Numbered from the stretch's first letter, positions 47,304 to 56,196 are shown. The stretch: DNA of 64,000 bases from Cristatella mucedo (GCA_009760855.2 WPIO01000022.1:2175001-2239000), one strand, 5' to 3'. Numbers and translations are program-made. The notes: a model not told the origin generated them from the sequence alone.

Positions 47304-50300
47304 ACACACAGTGCTAGCCCGAAAAATCTACGCATCATGGGAATTAACAAAAATCTGAAACTTTCCTCTTTTACAAAATCATGGCCAAAAATACTACCGC
47401 GGGGTAAGATCAATATGATAAAGCAGTCAATGTACCAGGCTGTGCACGCTGCCACCTCGGTTGGACTACTAGGTTCGAAAACACATGCACACTTTACTTA
47501 TCTGGCGGTTTCACTTGGGTGCAGAAACAGAGACGGTTTTCGAAGGATTGTTTTTGGCAGTACAATGAGAAGACGGTTAAGTAAGATTGTTGGATGTGCC
47601 AGATATACCAATTTAGAATAATGCATCTTAACAACTGTGTCAGGCACTAGTTTGGGGAATGTTCGAGGCTTGCGACTTGTTGTTTTGCACATGCACATAT
47701 ACAGGCCAGATCTGGTTTGAGAATATGCAAGAAATCGCTAGTGCATACAAACTCACACGAGTGCCAAGTACCTCTACTGTCCTCCTCCTACGATTAAAGA
47801 TAAATAGGACGCACATATGTATACGGCAATCTAAAAACATTTCAATACGGTTTAAGACGACAGTAAAGACTGACAATAAGAAAATGCAATCCTTAGATGA
47901 AGCTGATCTATCACAATGTAAATGCAGTCAGTGAAACTTAAGATGAGATTCGACAGAGCAATGCATCACTAGTCGTAGTCTCAAGTGCACTCAAGCAGAA
48001 AAAATCCTCACACTGTGGATGCCACAGCTGTGGCTGTAAATTCGTTCAATTAATAAGAGGGTTTCCTACAATGTAGTGCATATTAAAGAGTGCAAAGCAT
48101 GGACAAATATTTATTGAATGCCCAAAAACAAACAGATATTATGCTAATACACGTGCGTTTAATGTGCCGCCGTCCCATTACGATTCTTTATGACCTCCCT
48201 TGTCTGGCCAGGCAAAAAGACCACGAGCCTTTGCATAGTCTGTTCTGCTTCAGAACATTCCACTGGGCCCAATATTTACTCAAAAGGTCGGCCACTCCTG
48301 TAGGCCAAACACCCAGCCTCAGTCGCATGTAGGTATCACTGCAGAGTTGTTTTATTGAGTTCAAAGCAGGCGATTGGCGGGGCCACTGCACCAGCAGCAA
48401 GCAAAGATTAGCCAAAAAGTACTTCACCTGCCCTTGGAGTTTGCACAAGGCCGTTGTCTTGCTGCCTATTGTAACGACCACCAAGCAGAGTATTTTAGTT
48501 TTGAAATTCAGCTTGCTTGGCAAACAACAACTTAAATAGAGTACTTTTTGAAGACTGATTGTTTGCTGCTGGTGCAGTGGCCCAGCCAGTCGCCTAATTT
48601 GAACCCCATAAAACGACTATGAAGTGATACCGACAGGCAGCTGAGGCTGGGTGTTCAGATTACACCAGACTACATTAGCACAGAGGTGTTCACTTCAAGT
48701 CACCTCCAGGCATGCACGCCTGGTCTTGCTAGGATCCGATTTTTCCGGTCACAAGCAACATTTTTAATCATAAACAGCAGAGCCAAAGATGCATATTACA
48801 TGACTAAAAGCTGCAATGGCAGCTAAAACATGAACTATAACTTAGCTTTCACTGGTGCAACCGCAAACAGAAATGCACGTACACAGTCACACAAACAGCG
48901 GCTTATCAACAGCAGTCGCTTCTACCTGGAGAATGAATAGTCAGATGTAAAATCATCTCCCATAGCACGTCCAGCAGCGCCTTCATGCTTCCATTTGCAA
49001 CGTCTATCAAATGATTGAGCGCAGCACAGAGTTATTACTGTACGCAACTGTGTGCGACCAGGTCACGGAATAAACCAGATGCACAAAGCCATGTCGAGTC
49101 TGATGCAAAATGTACATGCAAAACAGTCCATCATCAGTTACCGAAACATGCCGAGCCTACTCGCTCACCCAATGCAGACGTGCTTAGCTTAACACCGAAA
49201 ACTGCTAGCCATCTGAACACCTCTGCGACTGCATCGGCTGATGACTTGCCGTCAAGCCCCTAAAATCCATGCATCACCACGTGAACAGATTAGAAGCAGC
49301 AGCGGATTGAAAAACCAAGCACAGATCTGATTTAAAAAAGTCACCGTGCACATGCGCATCCATGAGTCTTAAATGCACAGGAAACTAACTACCCCCCCCC
49401 CAAGCATTACAGCCCGTAGTGCAGTCGTGGACGTAAATGTACACTTCAAAACAGCGTCAACAGCTGCCGAACCCACGAGATCGGTAACAGTTGAGGCCAC
49501 TTAAACGTTTGCACGCGACTACAAGTGGCACGGCGGAACTGTGGCTCGGAGTAACTTGGAGGCTCAAAGCAAAACACAATAATAATAAAAATACACACGA
49601 GCGCGTGCTCGGGCGCCGGCATTGACGGCAGCAAGTGGCCGGGCGTACGACACCCATCAAGGCAGCCTTTGTTGGAACGCCATTGTCAGTCCATTCAAAA
49701 AGAAACAAGAGGCAGGAAAAAAGAAGAGGTCCCCTCGGCAGTTGCAAAACAAGCGCGCGGTGTTTATGGTTACGCGCGCGTGCCGTGACCCGGCGCCCAA
49801 CACGCACTCGGACGAAACGCTGCGTCCCCGACAGCTCTCGCCTCGCCCTCACGCGACAACGCACGGCCACGTTCGCCACTGTCCGCCTGTCGCGCCGCGC
49901 TTCGGCGACGGAGGCTCCGCAAAAGATATATAAAAGCGAGGCTCGGCGGCGCAAAGGCGCGGGCCTGCAGCCGCCGCGCGCAGATTCGCACCGCGAGATT
50001 GTGCTCCATTTCGCGGCCGCGGCTGACACCGAGGACGGCGAGCAGCTCAAAGAGCAGACGTCCATTGTGAAGCTCCGACAAGCTGGCAATCTGAATGCCT
50101 CTTTCGCTGAATACCGAGTTCGCCCAGCCGAGGTAAACCTGAGGAAAACAAGACCATTAACAGCGCGAGTCAAACACAACATTGGCGTGCACCCTGCCGA
50201 CAATGCATCCCCTTGTGGCGAGACACGCGGCGAGCAAGTGCGCGCAGCTTCATTAGCTCTCGCTGATCACGCTTGAAAAGGTGCGACGGCGAGAAGAGGG

Positions 50301-50394
50301 TGCCGCGCGCTCGCGAGAGAGAGCCATTAAAATTCCGCGGTCGCCGAGTACAGGCGAGCTCACTTACTTGGACGACGCTGTGCGGACCCGCCAT
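26159..50394 (-). CDS. Large coiled-coil, low-complexity protein, family not recognised (6 exons)
   Basis: Model, minus strand: 50394-50368, 34706-34623, 34483-34415, 31586-28203, 27216-26652, 26433-26159. All junctions are phase-compatible (0,0,0,0,1); total 1,467 residues and a TGA. An acidic, Ala/Gly/Ser-rich background is interrupted by helical stretches with heptad-like Leu spacing: 10-60 (QQERTQQVLKDLENQLDSFK), about 485-537 (RRRELELLRRLAERDD), about 607-692 (PLQDENRLLRKRLRLQAEQQ), about 897-945 (FDWCETVQWELERVQGVFGE) and about 1055-1140 (IEERLRLKEQ-type, KIAIMDDLLRAKIEEAHLLQ). The short C-terminal exon has LDPESLLSKVKARL and SRYGSSIVDLVRHHL. No catalytic motif, signal peptide or membrane span is visible; a cytoskeletal, centrosomal or adaptor scaffold is a guess only. 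The first exon (15.7 kb upstream) and donors at 34622 (gtcggt) and 26651 (gtagct) are the weakest parts. Confidence 0.62.
26652..27216 (-). CDS. Coiled-coil gene, exon 5
   Basis: Acceptor catctcgtgtgcag, phase 0 in. It encodes a Ser/Pro/Ala-rich stretch with one hydrophobic patch (VNDAIINELAALNMVTAADD). The proposed donor G|gtagct at 26651 leaves phase 1. Without splicing the frame ends at a TAA three codons later, so a short alternative C-terminus is possible. Confidence 0.6.
27385..27545 (-). mobile_element. LINE-A 3' fragment
   Basis: ccaacagatttcatctcatt, aagcatggctgagtcaggag and catctcaggacggctgg match the reverse LINE-A 3' region; inside the intron between exons 4 and 5 of the coiled-coil gene. 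Confidence 0.75.
27917..28090. repeat. (GA)n/(GGGA)n microsatellite
   Basis: GA tract at 27917-27980, then about 100 bases of pure GGGA repeats, then GA. It lies about 110 bases downstream of the main exon's donor; on the transcribed strand it is CT/TCCC. Confidence 0.97.
28203..31586 (-). CDS. Coiled-coil gene, main 3.4 kb exon
   Basis: The acceptor has a strong pyrimidine tract (ctttgtcactcttttcaag) and the donor is CAG|gtgagc at 28202; 1,128 codons in phase 0. The reading frame is open from 31670, but an acceptor at 31587 makes the first 28 codons intronic in this model. It opens with Ser/Asp-rich sequence (MSPRHTVDDDDTLLASHASF), has long polyalanine runs, acidic stretches and the three main coiled-coil blocks. 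GC content is high. The sustained frame of more than 1.1 kb codons with helical blocks argues for a real gene. Confidence 0.78.
31841..33223 (-). pseudogene. LINE-A reverse transcriptase, palm to C-terminus
   Basis: 460 residues open without a stop. Blocks in order: LLDLSAAFDTIDHEVLLERL, GVPQGSVLGPLLFSIYTQPL, the catalytic HFYADDTQLYLSF (YADD), ENFLKLNDDKTELLLIGHPK, then LDYCNSLLAGLPKKA and FSSAGPRLWNSLPQF, a C-terminus typical of L2/CR1 elements. The N-terminal part is in another frame upstream. Confidence 0.9.
33334..34221 (-). pseudogene. LINE-A N-terminal linker and RT fingers, frameshifted
   Basis: 295 residues with basic helices (KKLLKMRRVKRRLERRFKK) and the RT0-2 region (SKKSSSPEDPIPLSLWSSL, FKSAIVRPILKSLD), then a stop. 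The frame moves by one at the T-run (A-run on minus) at 33345-33348 and resumes in the 33223 frame, so one base appears missing. Confidence 0.85.
34415..34483 (-). CDS. Coiled-coil gene, exon 3
   Basis: Acceptor ctccttttggatag and donor AAG|gtgaga; 23 codons encoding DLENQLDSFKKLRQDSGVAS, which continues the helix of the previous exon in the same frame. Phase 0 on both sides. Confidence 0.62.
34623..34706 (-). CDS. Coiled-coil gene, exon 2
   Basis: Acceptor ctgtccttcgctgcag, then 28 codons encoding EAVQRAASDATMRKHLKLQQ and ERTQQVLK, a charged helix. It would end at AAG|gtcggt, a poor donor. Reading through stays open for further residues, so the 3' edge is less certain than the 5' edge. Confidence 0.58.
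35215..35350 (+). mobile_element. SINE-A copy
   Basis: gtcgtgggttcgagtcctga (B box), gatcctttattgcctgctgc, then aatgaggcttttgaatcagc. Confidence 0.8.
35351..35970. other. Intron sequence without recognised features
   Basis: AT-rich; nothing recognised. Confidence 0.4.
35975..36062 (-). mobile_element. LINE-A short fragment
   Basis: gtctaagtggctttcagtat and ccaacagactcatctcacgc match the LINE-A 3' coding end. Confidence 0.75.
36338..36512 (+). mobile_element. SINE-A copy
   Basis: gtcgtgatagcccatgaggt, gtgggttcgaatcctgaagt (B box), ggctcttctgctgctataca, then aaatcagttaatattttta. Confidence 0.87.
36560..37265 (+). mobile_element. LINE-B 3' half, with a reversed tail fragment in front
   Basis: 36712-37265 encodes TSRLDFCNSLLTGLPACAIR and SYAPKACNSLPTFVRTSPDL, then 3' UTR, stem-loop (gtgcctagagagagattgag) and (ATT)n. 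The segment 36580-36715 is LINE-B 3' sequence in reverse orientation. Confidence 0.88.
37266..37640 (-). mobile_element. LINE-B fragment, opposite orientation
   Basis: tttgggagcatacgaactga and gagatgtcgtgacgtcggtt are the reverse of SYAPKAW and the DVTTS region; back-to-back with the previous copy. Confidence 0.8.
38378..38445. repeat. Short tandem repeat with core acaatacttaggtg
   Basis: aatacttaggtgtacaatat and near-identical units occur four times over 65 bases. Confidence 0.85.
38440..39115 (+). mobile_element. LINE-B 3' part, degenerate
   Basis: ttatgctcccaaagcctgga and ctcactaccaactgacgtca (SYAPKAWNSLPTDVT), then a decayed tail aaagcgctagaatgggataa and ttattattaac. Confidence 0.8.
39116..41430. 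other. Intron sequence; no gene recognised
   Basis: No supported exon. A 16-17 bp direct duplication (taccgttaaacgaaggttgc) sits at about 41,385-41,420. Confidence 0.4.
41540..42360 (+). mobile_element. LINE-B copy, degenerate
   Basis: NNHSLDDHISRPVKSTHFQR and the eroded RT C-terminus (cctatgctccttaagcagga, cctcaaacttgacgatattt) in the same order as other LINE-B copies. Confidence 0.8.
42700..42800. repeat. Imperfect CA/CG-rich alternating purine-pyrimidine tract
   Basis: acgcgcgcacacactcaaac and gcacgtgcgtgcatgcacgc: alternating pattern, Z-DNA-prone in principle. Confidence 0.7.
43160..43345 (+). mobile_element. SINE-A copy
   Basis: gagctggcatactaggtaag (A box), gtgggttcaaatcctgcggt (B box), tgatagccttaaaggctctt, then tttaaatcagctagtatttt. 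Confidence 0.88.
43346..45295. other. Intron sequence; no gene recognised
   Basis: Short open frames on both strands, none with splice context or family resemblance. Confidence 0.4.
45296..46125 (+). mobile_element. LINE-B 3' half
   Basis: FVTSQLHFCNSLFAGLPACA, then LAPAYLSDLLPNQA, DRAFSSYTPKA and TTFKKKLKTHLFMTAFSGSL in shifting frames, then 3' UTR, stem-loop (gcgcctagaaagagattaag) and (ATT)n. The most complete LINE-B C-terminus here. Confidence 0.9.
46126..46200 (+). mobile_element. LINE-A 3' end fragment joined to LINE-B tail
   Basis: ttctctccagcataacaccc, acatggtctttgtggctttg and gagtcacagacggagatata are the LINE-A 3' end, starting right after the LINE-B (ATT)n. Confidence 0.85.
46201..48185. 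other. Intron sequence; microsatellites only
   Basis: (TA)n at about 46,697-46,740 and (CA)n at 47,262-47,300. An open frame at 47,244-47,621 begins in the CA repeat and has no recognised resemblance. Confidence 0.4.
47262..47310. repeat. (CA)n microsatellite
   Basis: About 45 bases of CA with one interruption. Confidence 0.95.
48190..48690. mobile_element. Tc1/mariner-like transposase remnants in inverted arrangement
   Basis: The minus frame over 48,190-48,420 has LVQWPRQSPALNSIKQL and WPTGVADLLSKYWAQWNVLK. The plus frame over 48,565-48,665 has LVQWPSQSPNLNPIKRL. Both resemble the catalytic C-terminal SPDLNPIE-type motif of Tc1 transposases. Arms 48301-48422 and 48541-48664 are imperfect reverse complements around a 118-base spacer. 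Confidence 0.72.
48700..49600. other. Intron sequence; no gene recognised
   Basis: An 82-codon frame at 49,015-49,263 lacks supporting signals. Confidence 0.4.
50368..50394 (-). CDS. Coiled-coil gene, candidate first coding exon
   Basis: The ATG at 50394 is in good context (cgcATGGCG), encodes MAGPHSVVQ and ends at a strong donor CAA|gtaagtgag in phase 0. An in-frame upstream ATG at 50427 would add 11 residues. It sits in a CpG-rich island, as expected of a promoter. Linkage to the exons at 34.7 kb rests on strand and phase alone. Confidence 0.5.
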
Positions 50395-51017
50395 GCGGAC
50401 CTTTCTAACTCGTCGAACACTTGACAAGATGCGACGCGGCGGGCGTCACCGGCATATCGCCGCACTCGGTCACTACATGGCGACGCCGCCGTACTTCCGA
50501 CACGTCCGCTCCCGGTGGAATTACTTACCCCTGTGGGAACCGTTACAGGAGTTGGCGGCGCACGGGAAAAAAGCAACAAATCTTGCGGCACAAAGACTGG
50601 AGCAAGTGCGGAAAAAGCGCGCGGCTCGACCCTTTTCGCGACATAACTTACCATTCTTGACGACAGAAGAGGCGAAATCTTAATCCGTCTCCCCAGTAAC
50701 GGAGGGAAGCACGGGCTCCAGCTACGCCCGCCAGCAATGACTTCAGTATGAATCGCTGTACAGCTAACGGACCGCGCGTGCCGGTTGTGGGCGGAGCCGC
50801 ATCGAACAGGGGCGGGGCGAACCATTTTCCTTTCGACTTGCCGACGCGACGCGACACCCGTAGTTTCCGCCGGACCTACGCTCCTGGCCGCTTGGTATCC
50901 ACGCAAAGCAGGCGGCACAGATACAACGGGGCTCGCGAGCCACCCCGCTCCGCTGATTAGAAGCTCGCGCGGTTTGGGCCAACGACGTTTGGAACGACGC
51001 AGAGACCCGGAAGAGCG

Positions 51018-51023
51018 GCGGCT

Positions 51024-51059
<36 letters not shown>
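51018..51059. repeat. (CGG)n trinucleotide repeat in CpG island
   Basis: About twelve CGG units (CCG on the minus strand), some 630 bases upstream of the candidate ATG of the minus-strand gene, so possibly 5' UTR or promoter. Confidence 0.85.
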
Positions 51060-51060
<1 letters not shown>

Positions 51061-51621
51061 TATGTACCACAGCCTCACGCTACCAGAGAAAGCTTTGTAC
51101 CTGAGGGCCGTATCGCCGCCGAAGCTGCATAAGAGCTGGGGAGACCAGCTAAAGACTTGTTTTTTCACTGTTATTAGATAAGAGCGAGCTGGCTGTGAAG
51201 AAATTTAGCGCGATTTGGCCGCAGAGCAGCCTTTCGCAGCTCGATCGCTGTGCGTTATGGATCTAGGCGACTAGAAGCCATATTTCGACTGCCCCCTACT
51301 AGGAACGAGGAGGCTCTTTGCCTGGAACCTGGAAGTCAGCTTTACGAGGCCAGCAATCGTGAGAGCGTGTGGCAAGCAAGTGGCAATGAAAGGCATTCGC
51401 GAACAATATTTCCTTGCATAACGGCTCGTCGCTAGAAGGCGAAAGTACGCTTTTATTTCCTTACTCTGCGTAATTTCATGATCTTCGTAAGCTTCGCCCT
51501 CAATGCGGTTCGAATGCTGCCTCGATGCACCTCGCTATCCGAAATCTCAAAATACGAGTGAAAAATCCAGCCGCTGTAAGTTGTTAGCGCTGCTTGCGGA
51601 ATTCAAACAATTCTACTGCTT

Positions 51622-51760
51622 TGGCCCCATGGTCAAGGCGCTCTCCCCGACCAAAGTCTGGCCGAGGTCATGGGCTCATGCCCCGTGGCATATGTAATGT
51701 GAAGCGCCTGAATAGAGATGAAGCTCTCTTAGAGCGCTATACAAATGAATTATGTATGTA
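51622..51760 (+). mobile_element. SINE-B copy
   Basis: ggtcaaggcgctctccccga (A-box side), catgggctcatgccccgtgg (B box), gaagcgcctgaatagagatg, gagcgctatacaaatgaatt. Confidence 0.88.
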
Positions 51761-51779
51761 TATGCAGGGGTCGCCATCT

Positions 51780-52440
51780 TAAAGCATGCCAGTGCGCACC
51801 AAGTCCACTGCCGTCCTACTATCTGATATAAGTAAGCTCGCCTCAAGAATCATCTTTGAGAACCTTAATGCAAGGAACTTACTGTGTTATGGCGTGCCGA
51901 GAATGCATGACACTCAGTAGATTCGCTCAATCGATGGAAAGAGAGGGAGGCTTACTTTGGCTGGGAATGCCCTCAACTCGGTGCCCCCTCGCTTCCGCAA
52001 GGCGTCACCGAGCCTACAGATTGGTGACGGTCGGTCACTTTTCCGTCACAGCAGTGGCGAGAGTTTTCGCTCTGCTACCAATGCGGGTTGAAGGGAAAGG
52101 CGCTTTCTCGCAGCTGTCAACCGTCGCTCGTCGTGATAACATGCATCGCTGCGGAAAAAACTGCGCGTCACTTGGCGTCTCACGGTCTGCACTGCGCTTA
52201 AGCCTCTGCACAGGCGCCACGTGCTCGGAAAGCGAAGACCGTTGAATACAGTCATGGGACAGGAAATATGCAGCACTAGGGGCTTCGAGTAGGGAAATGA
52301 GTAACGACGCACGTGCAGAAGAAAAGCAAGCGGGAAGAAGGCCGTGCGCAGCGATGCGGAATTAATCTATGGCGGCGCTCAGCGGGGCGAGGTGGAAGTT
52401 GGGCTGAGGATAGGCGGTTTTCGGAATGCAGCTCTTTAGT
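51780..52440. other. No supported gene
   Basis: Moderately GC-rich; the open frame at 51,856-52,245 has no recognised resemblance or splice context. Confidence 0.4.
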
Positions 52441-52442
52441 GT

Positions 52443-53041
52443 TTGCTTTGTATCTCCGACTGTAACTCCACAAAGCCACAAAGACAATGTGGGTATTACG
52501 CAGGAGAGTGTTGTATGGCGCACTCACAGCCTGGACGGCTTTCGGTACGCATTCGGTAGCCAGCAGACTTTATCTCGCGAAACAAAGAGAAAGTGAGAAG
52601 CATAACCGAGTCAGGAAAGCAGTTAAGGTAGTGACTAGCATGAAATTAGCGTCTCAGGACGGCTGGAAAGGATGTGCCACAGTCGGAAGCAGGAGAGTAG
52701 TTGTCGTTGCGTAAAAATTGTGGAAGTGAGTTCCGCAGTCTACGACCTGCAGAGCAAAAGCTTTTGTCGCCGACGATCTTTAAGTGGAGCAAGAACGTTT
52801 TCGAAATTTAGGCAGCCGTCAAAGACGAAAAGTGAATTCCAAGCACACGGTAATGGTCGCACAACAGCGTCACCTATTGAAAGAGCAAAGCCTTGTAATC
52901 CAGCCATACGCTTCGGGTCCTATGAGCAGCAGTTATGTTTTATCGTCGTTTCGTTTAAAGAACTGCGCCGACATCGTGGATAAAATTTCTGCAAGGCAAG
53001 CATTCAGTTTATCAGTCGCTGCAGCAGATTCCGACGGTGTA
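52443..53041 (-). mobile_element. LINE-A 3' part with internal deletion
   Basis: It starts gtatctccgactgtaactcc and follows the LINE-A 3' order to about 52,790, skips several hundred bases of RT C-terminus, and resumes through ataaaatttctgcaaggcaa to cagcagattccgacggtgta. Confidence 0.85.
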
Positions 53042-53075
53042 TGTTTATGTTTGCACGCGACTAGTCGGCCGACAG

Positions 53076-53077
<2 letters not shown>

Positions 53078-53125
<48 letters not shown>

Positions 53126-53142
53126 ACACACACACAGACACG
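53078..53142. repeat. (CA)n microsatellite
   Basis: About 60 bases of CA, directly after the LINE-A fragment. Confidence 0.95.
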
Positions 53143-53149
53143 CATATAT

Positions 53150-54580
53150 TTATATATCTTTGATTCCTCTTCCGTCTCTTTCCGCTATCGCAGATGAACT
53201 TCCTCCGCAGTATTTCCCCACGGGTTAAATAATGTTCCTGCTTTTTACAGTTGTGTACTCGTACACTGAAAACGTGTAGCGACCTTCACCGCCACAGCGT
53301 ACGATAGATAGATAAAGTGGGAGAGATGCTCATGAGCGCCTGGTGCACGTCCGCGGCTTCGTGGCGGAATTGCAACAGCACCGCCGCAGCTACGCTGTAA
53401 CGCTGCCGCCTCGAGCTTCAAAGCATAACCAGATCGAGAGGCTGATGATCGGCGTGCTCTGCCTGACGACGCCAAGGTTCGCGCTACTCCCGAGATTCGC
53501 TACGCACGCTAGCCGCCGCAGCCTTGGCCACATACGTACAAGCGGCACACGTTGCACTTCCGGAACTCGCAGTACGGCACGCGAACCGTGCTAGAAACTT
53601 GGAGACTCTCTGGAATGCGATGACAAAATACCGTGGAGCTGCGGAACACCTGGTGCTCAGAAGGAGCTCATTTGATGCTTGATTAAATGCTAGTGCAAAT
53701 GTAAAAATTTGAAACAAAATTTCGGCAGCGCACAGCTGACAAGTTTTTTCGCTTATGTTTGTATCTCGTTGTAGTCTGCAATTGTGACGCAAATGTTCTA
53801 GACGGTTGCTCTCTTTTTATTCCGGATCCATTTCTGTCAAAGTATTTAATTATCTCACTTTTAGTAATTTCTTAATTTTGTCATTTTCTAACGAACTTTA
53901 ATTCCCAACTATGAGATTGATTTCTTCAATTTAGTCAGTATCGGCTAGTAAATCAGCAGTGACTTCCGTTTAAAGGAATTTTTGAAAGCAATATTTGATT
54001 TGGGCTTTGCGAATCAAGAGCAACTGAGAAGTTGTGAGACTTTAAAAGAGAGAAGAGAGAGGCAGGTTAAAAAATGCAACGCCGTGTTTTATCTATACAG
54101 CTTCTTGAAGCAGACAATGTACCCTTACGCAATAGTTGTCATTTCTGTGCCCAAAGAGTCAGCGGATGGGGATATAGCGATACTATCAATCTAAACTTCT
54201 TCCTTGCGTACATTAAACCTCCGATGTTAATTTCTTTCTTAACATTAACGTATTTAAAGTTAAAATTGTATTCGTGAATACCTTTGATAAAATAACAGAT
54301 TCGAAGAATTTGCATTACTTTGGCATGTATCAAAAAAATATGCAGAGAACCGTTTGAAGTGCTAGCTGTCTACTCAATGTGTATCAATCAAGTAGGGCGT
54401 AGAGACTGCCCAGTACAAAATTAGATTTGTGAAAGTTGTACATCCTAATATATTCCGTATTTTATGTCAAAGACGGCAGAAAAATTCCTAGGAACAGGTA
54501 CATACAGTTAGGTGCGTGTATATACTAGCCTATGCGCGGGAATAAGTAAGGAAAGCTCATACTTTACTCTGAAACCGAGC
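53150..54580. other. No supported gene
   Basis: A GC-richer patch at about 53,330-53,600 has open frames on both strands but no recognisable product. Confidence 0.4.
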
Positions 54581-54584
54581 CTGA

Positions 54585-54675
54585 GAATATAATAATAGTA
54601 ATAATAGTAATAATGCACTTGATAAAGCACCCTCAGAGAAATCAATCTCTTTCTAGGCGCTTTACATTTGAATCC
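54585..54675 (-). mobile_element. LINE-B 3' tail
   Basis: ataatagtaataatgcactt tail, then gcaccctcagagaaatcaat and tctttctaggcgctttac. Confidence 0.87.
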
Positions 54676-55294
54676 GCTGAACTAGCTATTGAGCACGCCC
54701 CACTGAGAGTAATCTTGCTGTTATTTCTGGATTCCGAAAAATCTGTATATGAGCAAAAATTAAAATATTTCAATAGTTTTTTATAATTTTATTATCGAAC
54801 GAACTTATAACCAAATCTTTCACTGCAGCTACATTTTATATGATAAAATTACTCTTAAATGTTCATTGTTGATCATCATGAGTCCATCATCAGAGGAATA
54901 GTTATCCTTGGTCGGATATAGTCTTAACCAAGACTTTTATTTATTCGTTATTTCTTCCCGAGTTAATACAAAAATGAGATCGCCACGCCACAATCCTGGC
55001 TCTAAAATATTAATGCCACAAGCTTTATCTGTTGTGTGTTTACCTCGTTTTAGTCTGCAATTGTTACACAATTTTTTACGGGGTTGCTCTCTTTTATTTC
55101 GAGTCAATTGCTATGGAAGTTTTTATTATTAGTATTTTCTTCATTTTTTAATTTTTTAATAAACTTTAATTTTTAACTGTGAGATTTGTCTCTTCCAATT
55201 GGTCAGCATCGGCTAGTAAATCAGCAGTGATTTCCATTTAAAGGACAAACGTACGTCCATTCAAATTTAATATGTTGATTTGTGTGTATGTGTA

Positions 55295-55299
<5 letters not shown>

Positions 55300-55337
<38 letters not shown>

Positions 55338-55409
55338 GTGTGTATGTATGCGTGTGTGTATGTGTGTGTGTATGTGTGTGCGCTCGTGTGTGTGTCTCTG
55401 TGTGTGTGT

Positions 55410-55492
<83 letters not shown>
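55300..55492. repeat. (TG)n microsatellite
   Basis: About 190 bases of TG with TA, GC and TC interruptions; the last 85 bases are pure. Confidence 0.97.
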
Positions 55493-55493
<1 letters not shown>

Positions 55494-55644
55494 ACTACAC
55501 CGATATATTCCTATTTATGCATTTATTTGGGTGGGTCAAGAGCCTTAAAAATGTATACTTTAAGAGCGTGCCGCGAATAGCAGCAGCTGCTGCTCGTACT
55601 ACTCCGTTCGATGGTATTGTTAGCTCAACAGACCAGTGCTAATT

Positions 55645-55805
55645 GCCGCGCCGGTTTGATCCAGTGGTTAAGGCGTTCACCTTAAGGTCAAGACGAATGC
55701 ACTTGACGACCGAGGTCGTGAGCTCGAGCTCTTTGGCACATGTGAAGCGCCTGAATAGACATTAAGTACTCTTAGGGCACTCTAAAATGTAACTACATTT
55801 TATTA
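55645..55805 (+). mobile_element. SINE-B copy
   Basis: gatccagtggttaaggcgtt (A box), gtcgtgagctcgagctcttt (B box), gaagcgcctgaatagacatt, tcttagggcactctaaaatg. Confidence 0.87.
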
Positions 55806-55829
55806 TTATATTAACTATAGCTGAAACCA

Positions 55830-55972
55830 AGCTGAGCTGGTTTGGTCTAGCGGTTAAGGTGCTCGCCCCGACCAAGGCCTGACTGAGGTCGTGGGCTCGA
55901 GCCCCGTGGCATATGTGAAACGCCTGAATAGAGATTGAGTTCTCTTAGGGGGCTATATAAATGAATTTTATA
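55830..55972 (+). mobile_element. SINE-B copy, best preserved
   Basis: ttggtctagcggttaaggtg (A box), gtgggctcgagccccgtggc (B box), aacgcctgaatagagattga, then ggctatataaatgaatttta into a TA-rich tract. It lies 25 bases after the previous copy, same orientation. Confidence 0.9.
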
Positions 55973-56196
55973 TATATATATAATATATATTATATATTAT
56001 ATTATATTATATATTATATATATATAATTAGTATCAAGGCGCCAAGGAATGCGAATATTGTTCAGAGCTAAACTTTACACCGAAGGTACTGTCGCATGGA
56101 AGTGGCGGAGGGAGGAAAGCTCCGCTATGAGTGGAGATATTCACTGACGTTGAAGACTTACAAGGCGCCCAGGTGAGTCTCTCTTCCAACGTATCA

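Larger units (their letters stand above)
49600..51130. promoter_or_regulatory. CpG-rich island, probable promoter of the coiled-coil gene
   Basis: CG dinucleotides are far denser here than in the surrounding AT-rich repeats. The candidate first exon (50394-50368, minus) lies inside. A (CGG)n tract sits upstream of it at about 51,024-51,059, and a plus-strand TATATAAAAG sits at about 49,928. No transcription start can be fixed. Confidence 0.5.

Noticed and set aside
49457-50918. Several 100-250 codon frames in the CpG island on both strands
   Set aside because: GC-rich DNA keeps frames open by chance; none shows a recognised motif apart from the short first exon.
55238-55642. Cys-Val and Thr-His repeat frames
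   Set aside because: Translation of the (TG)n microsatellite.
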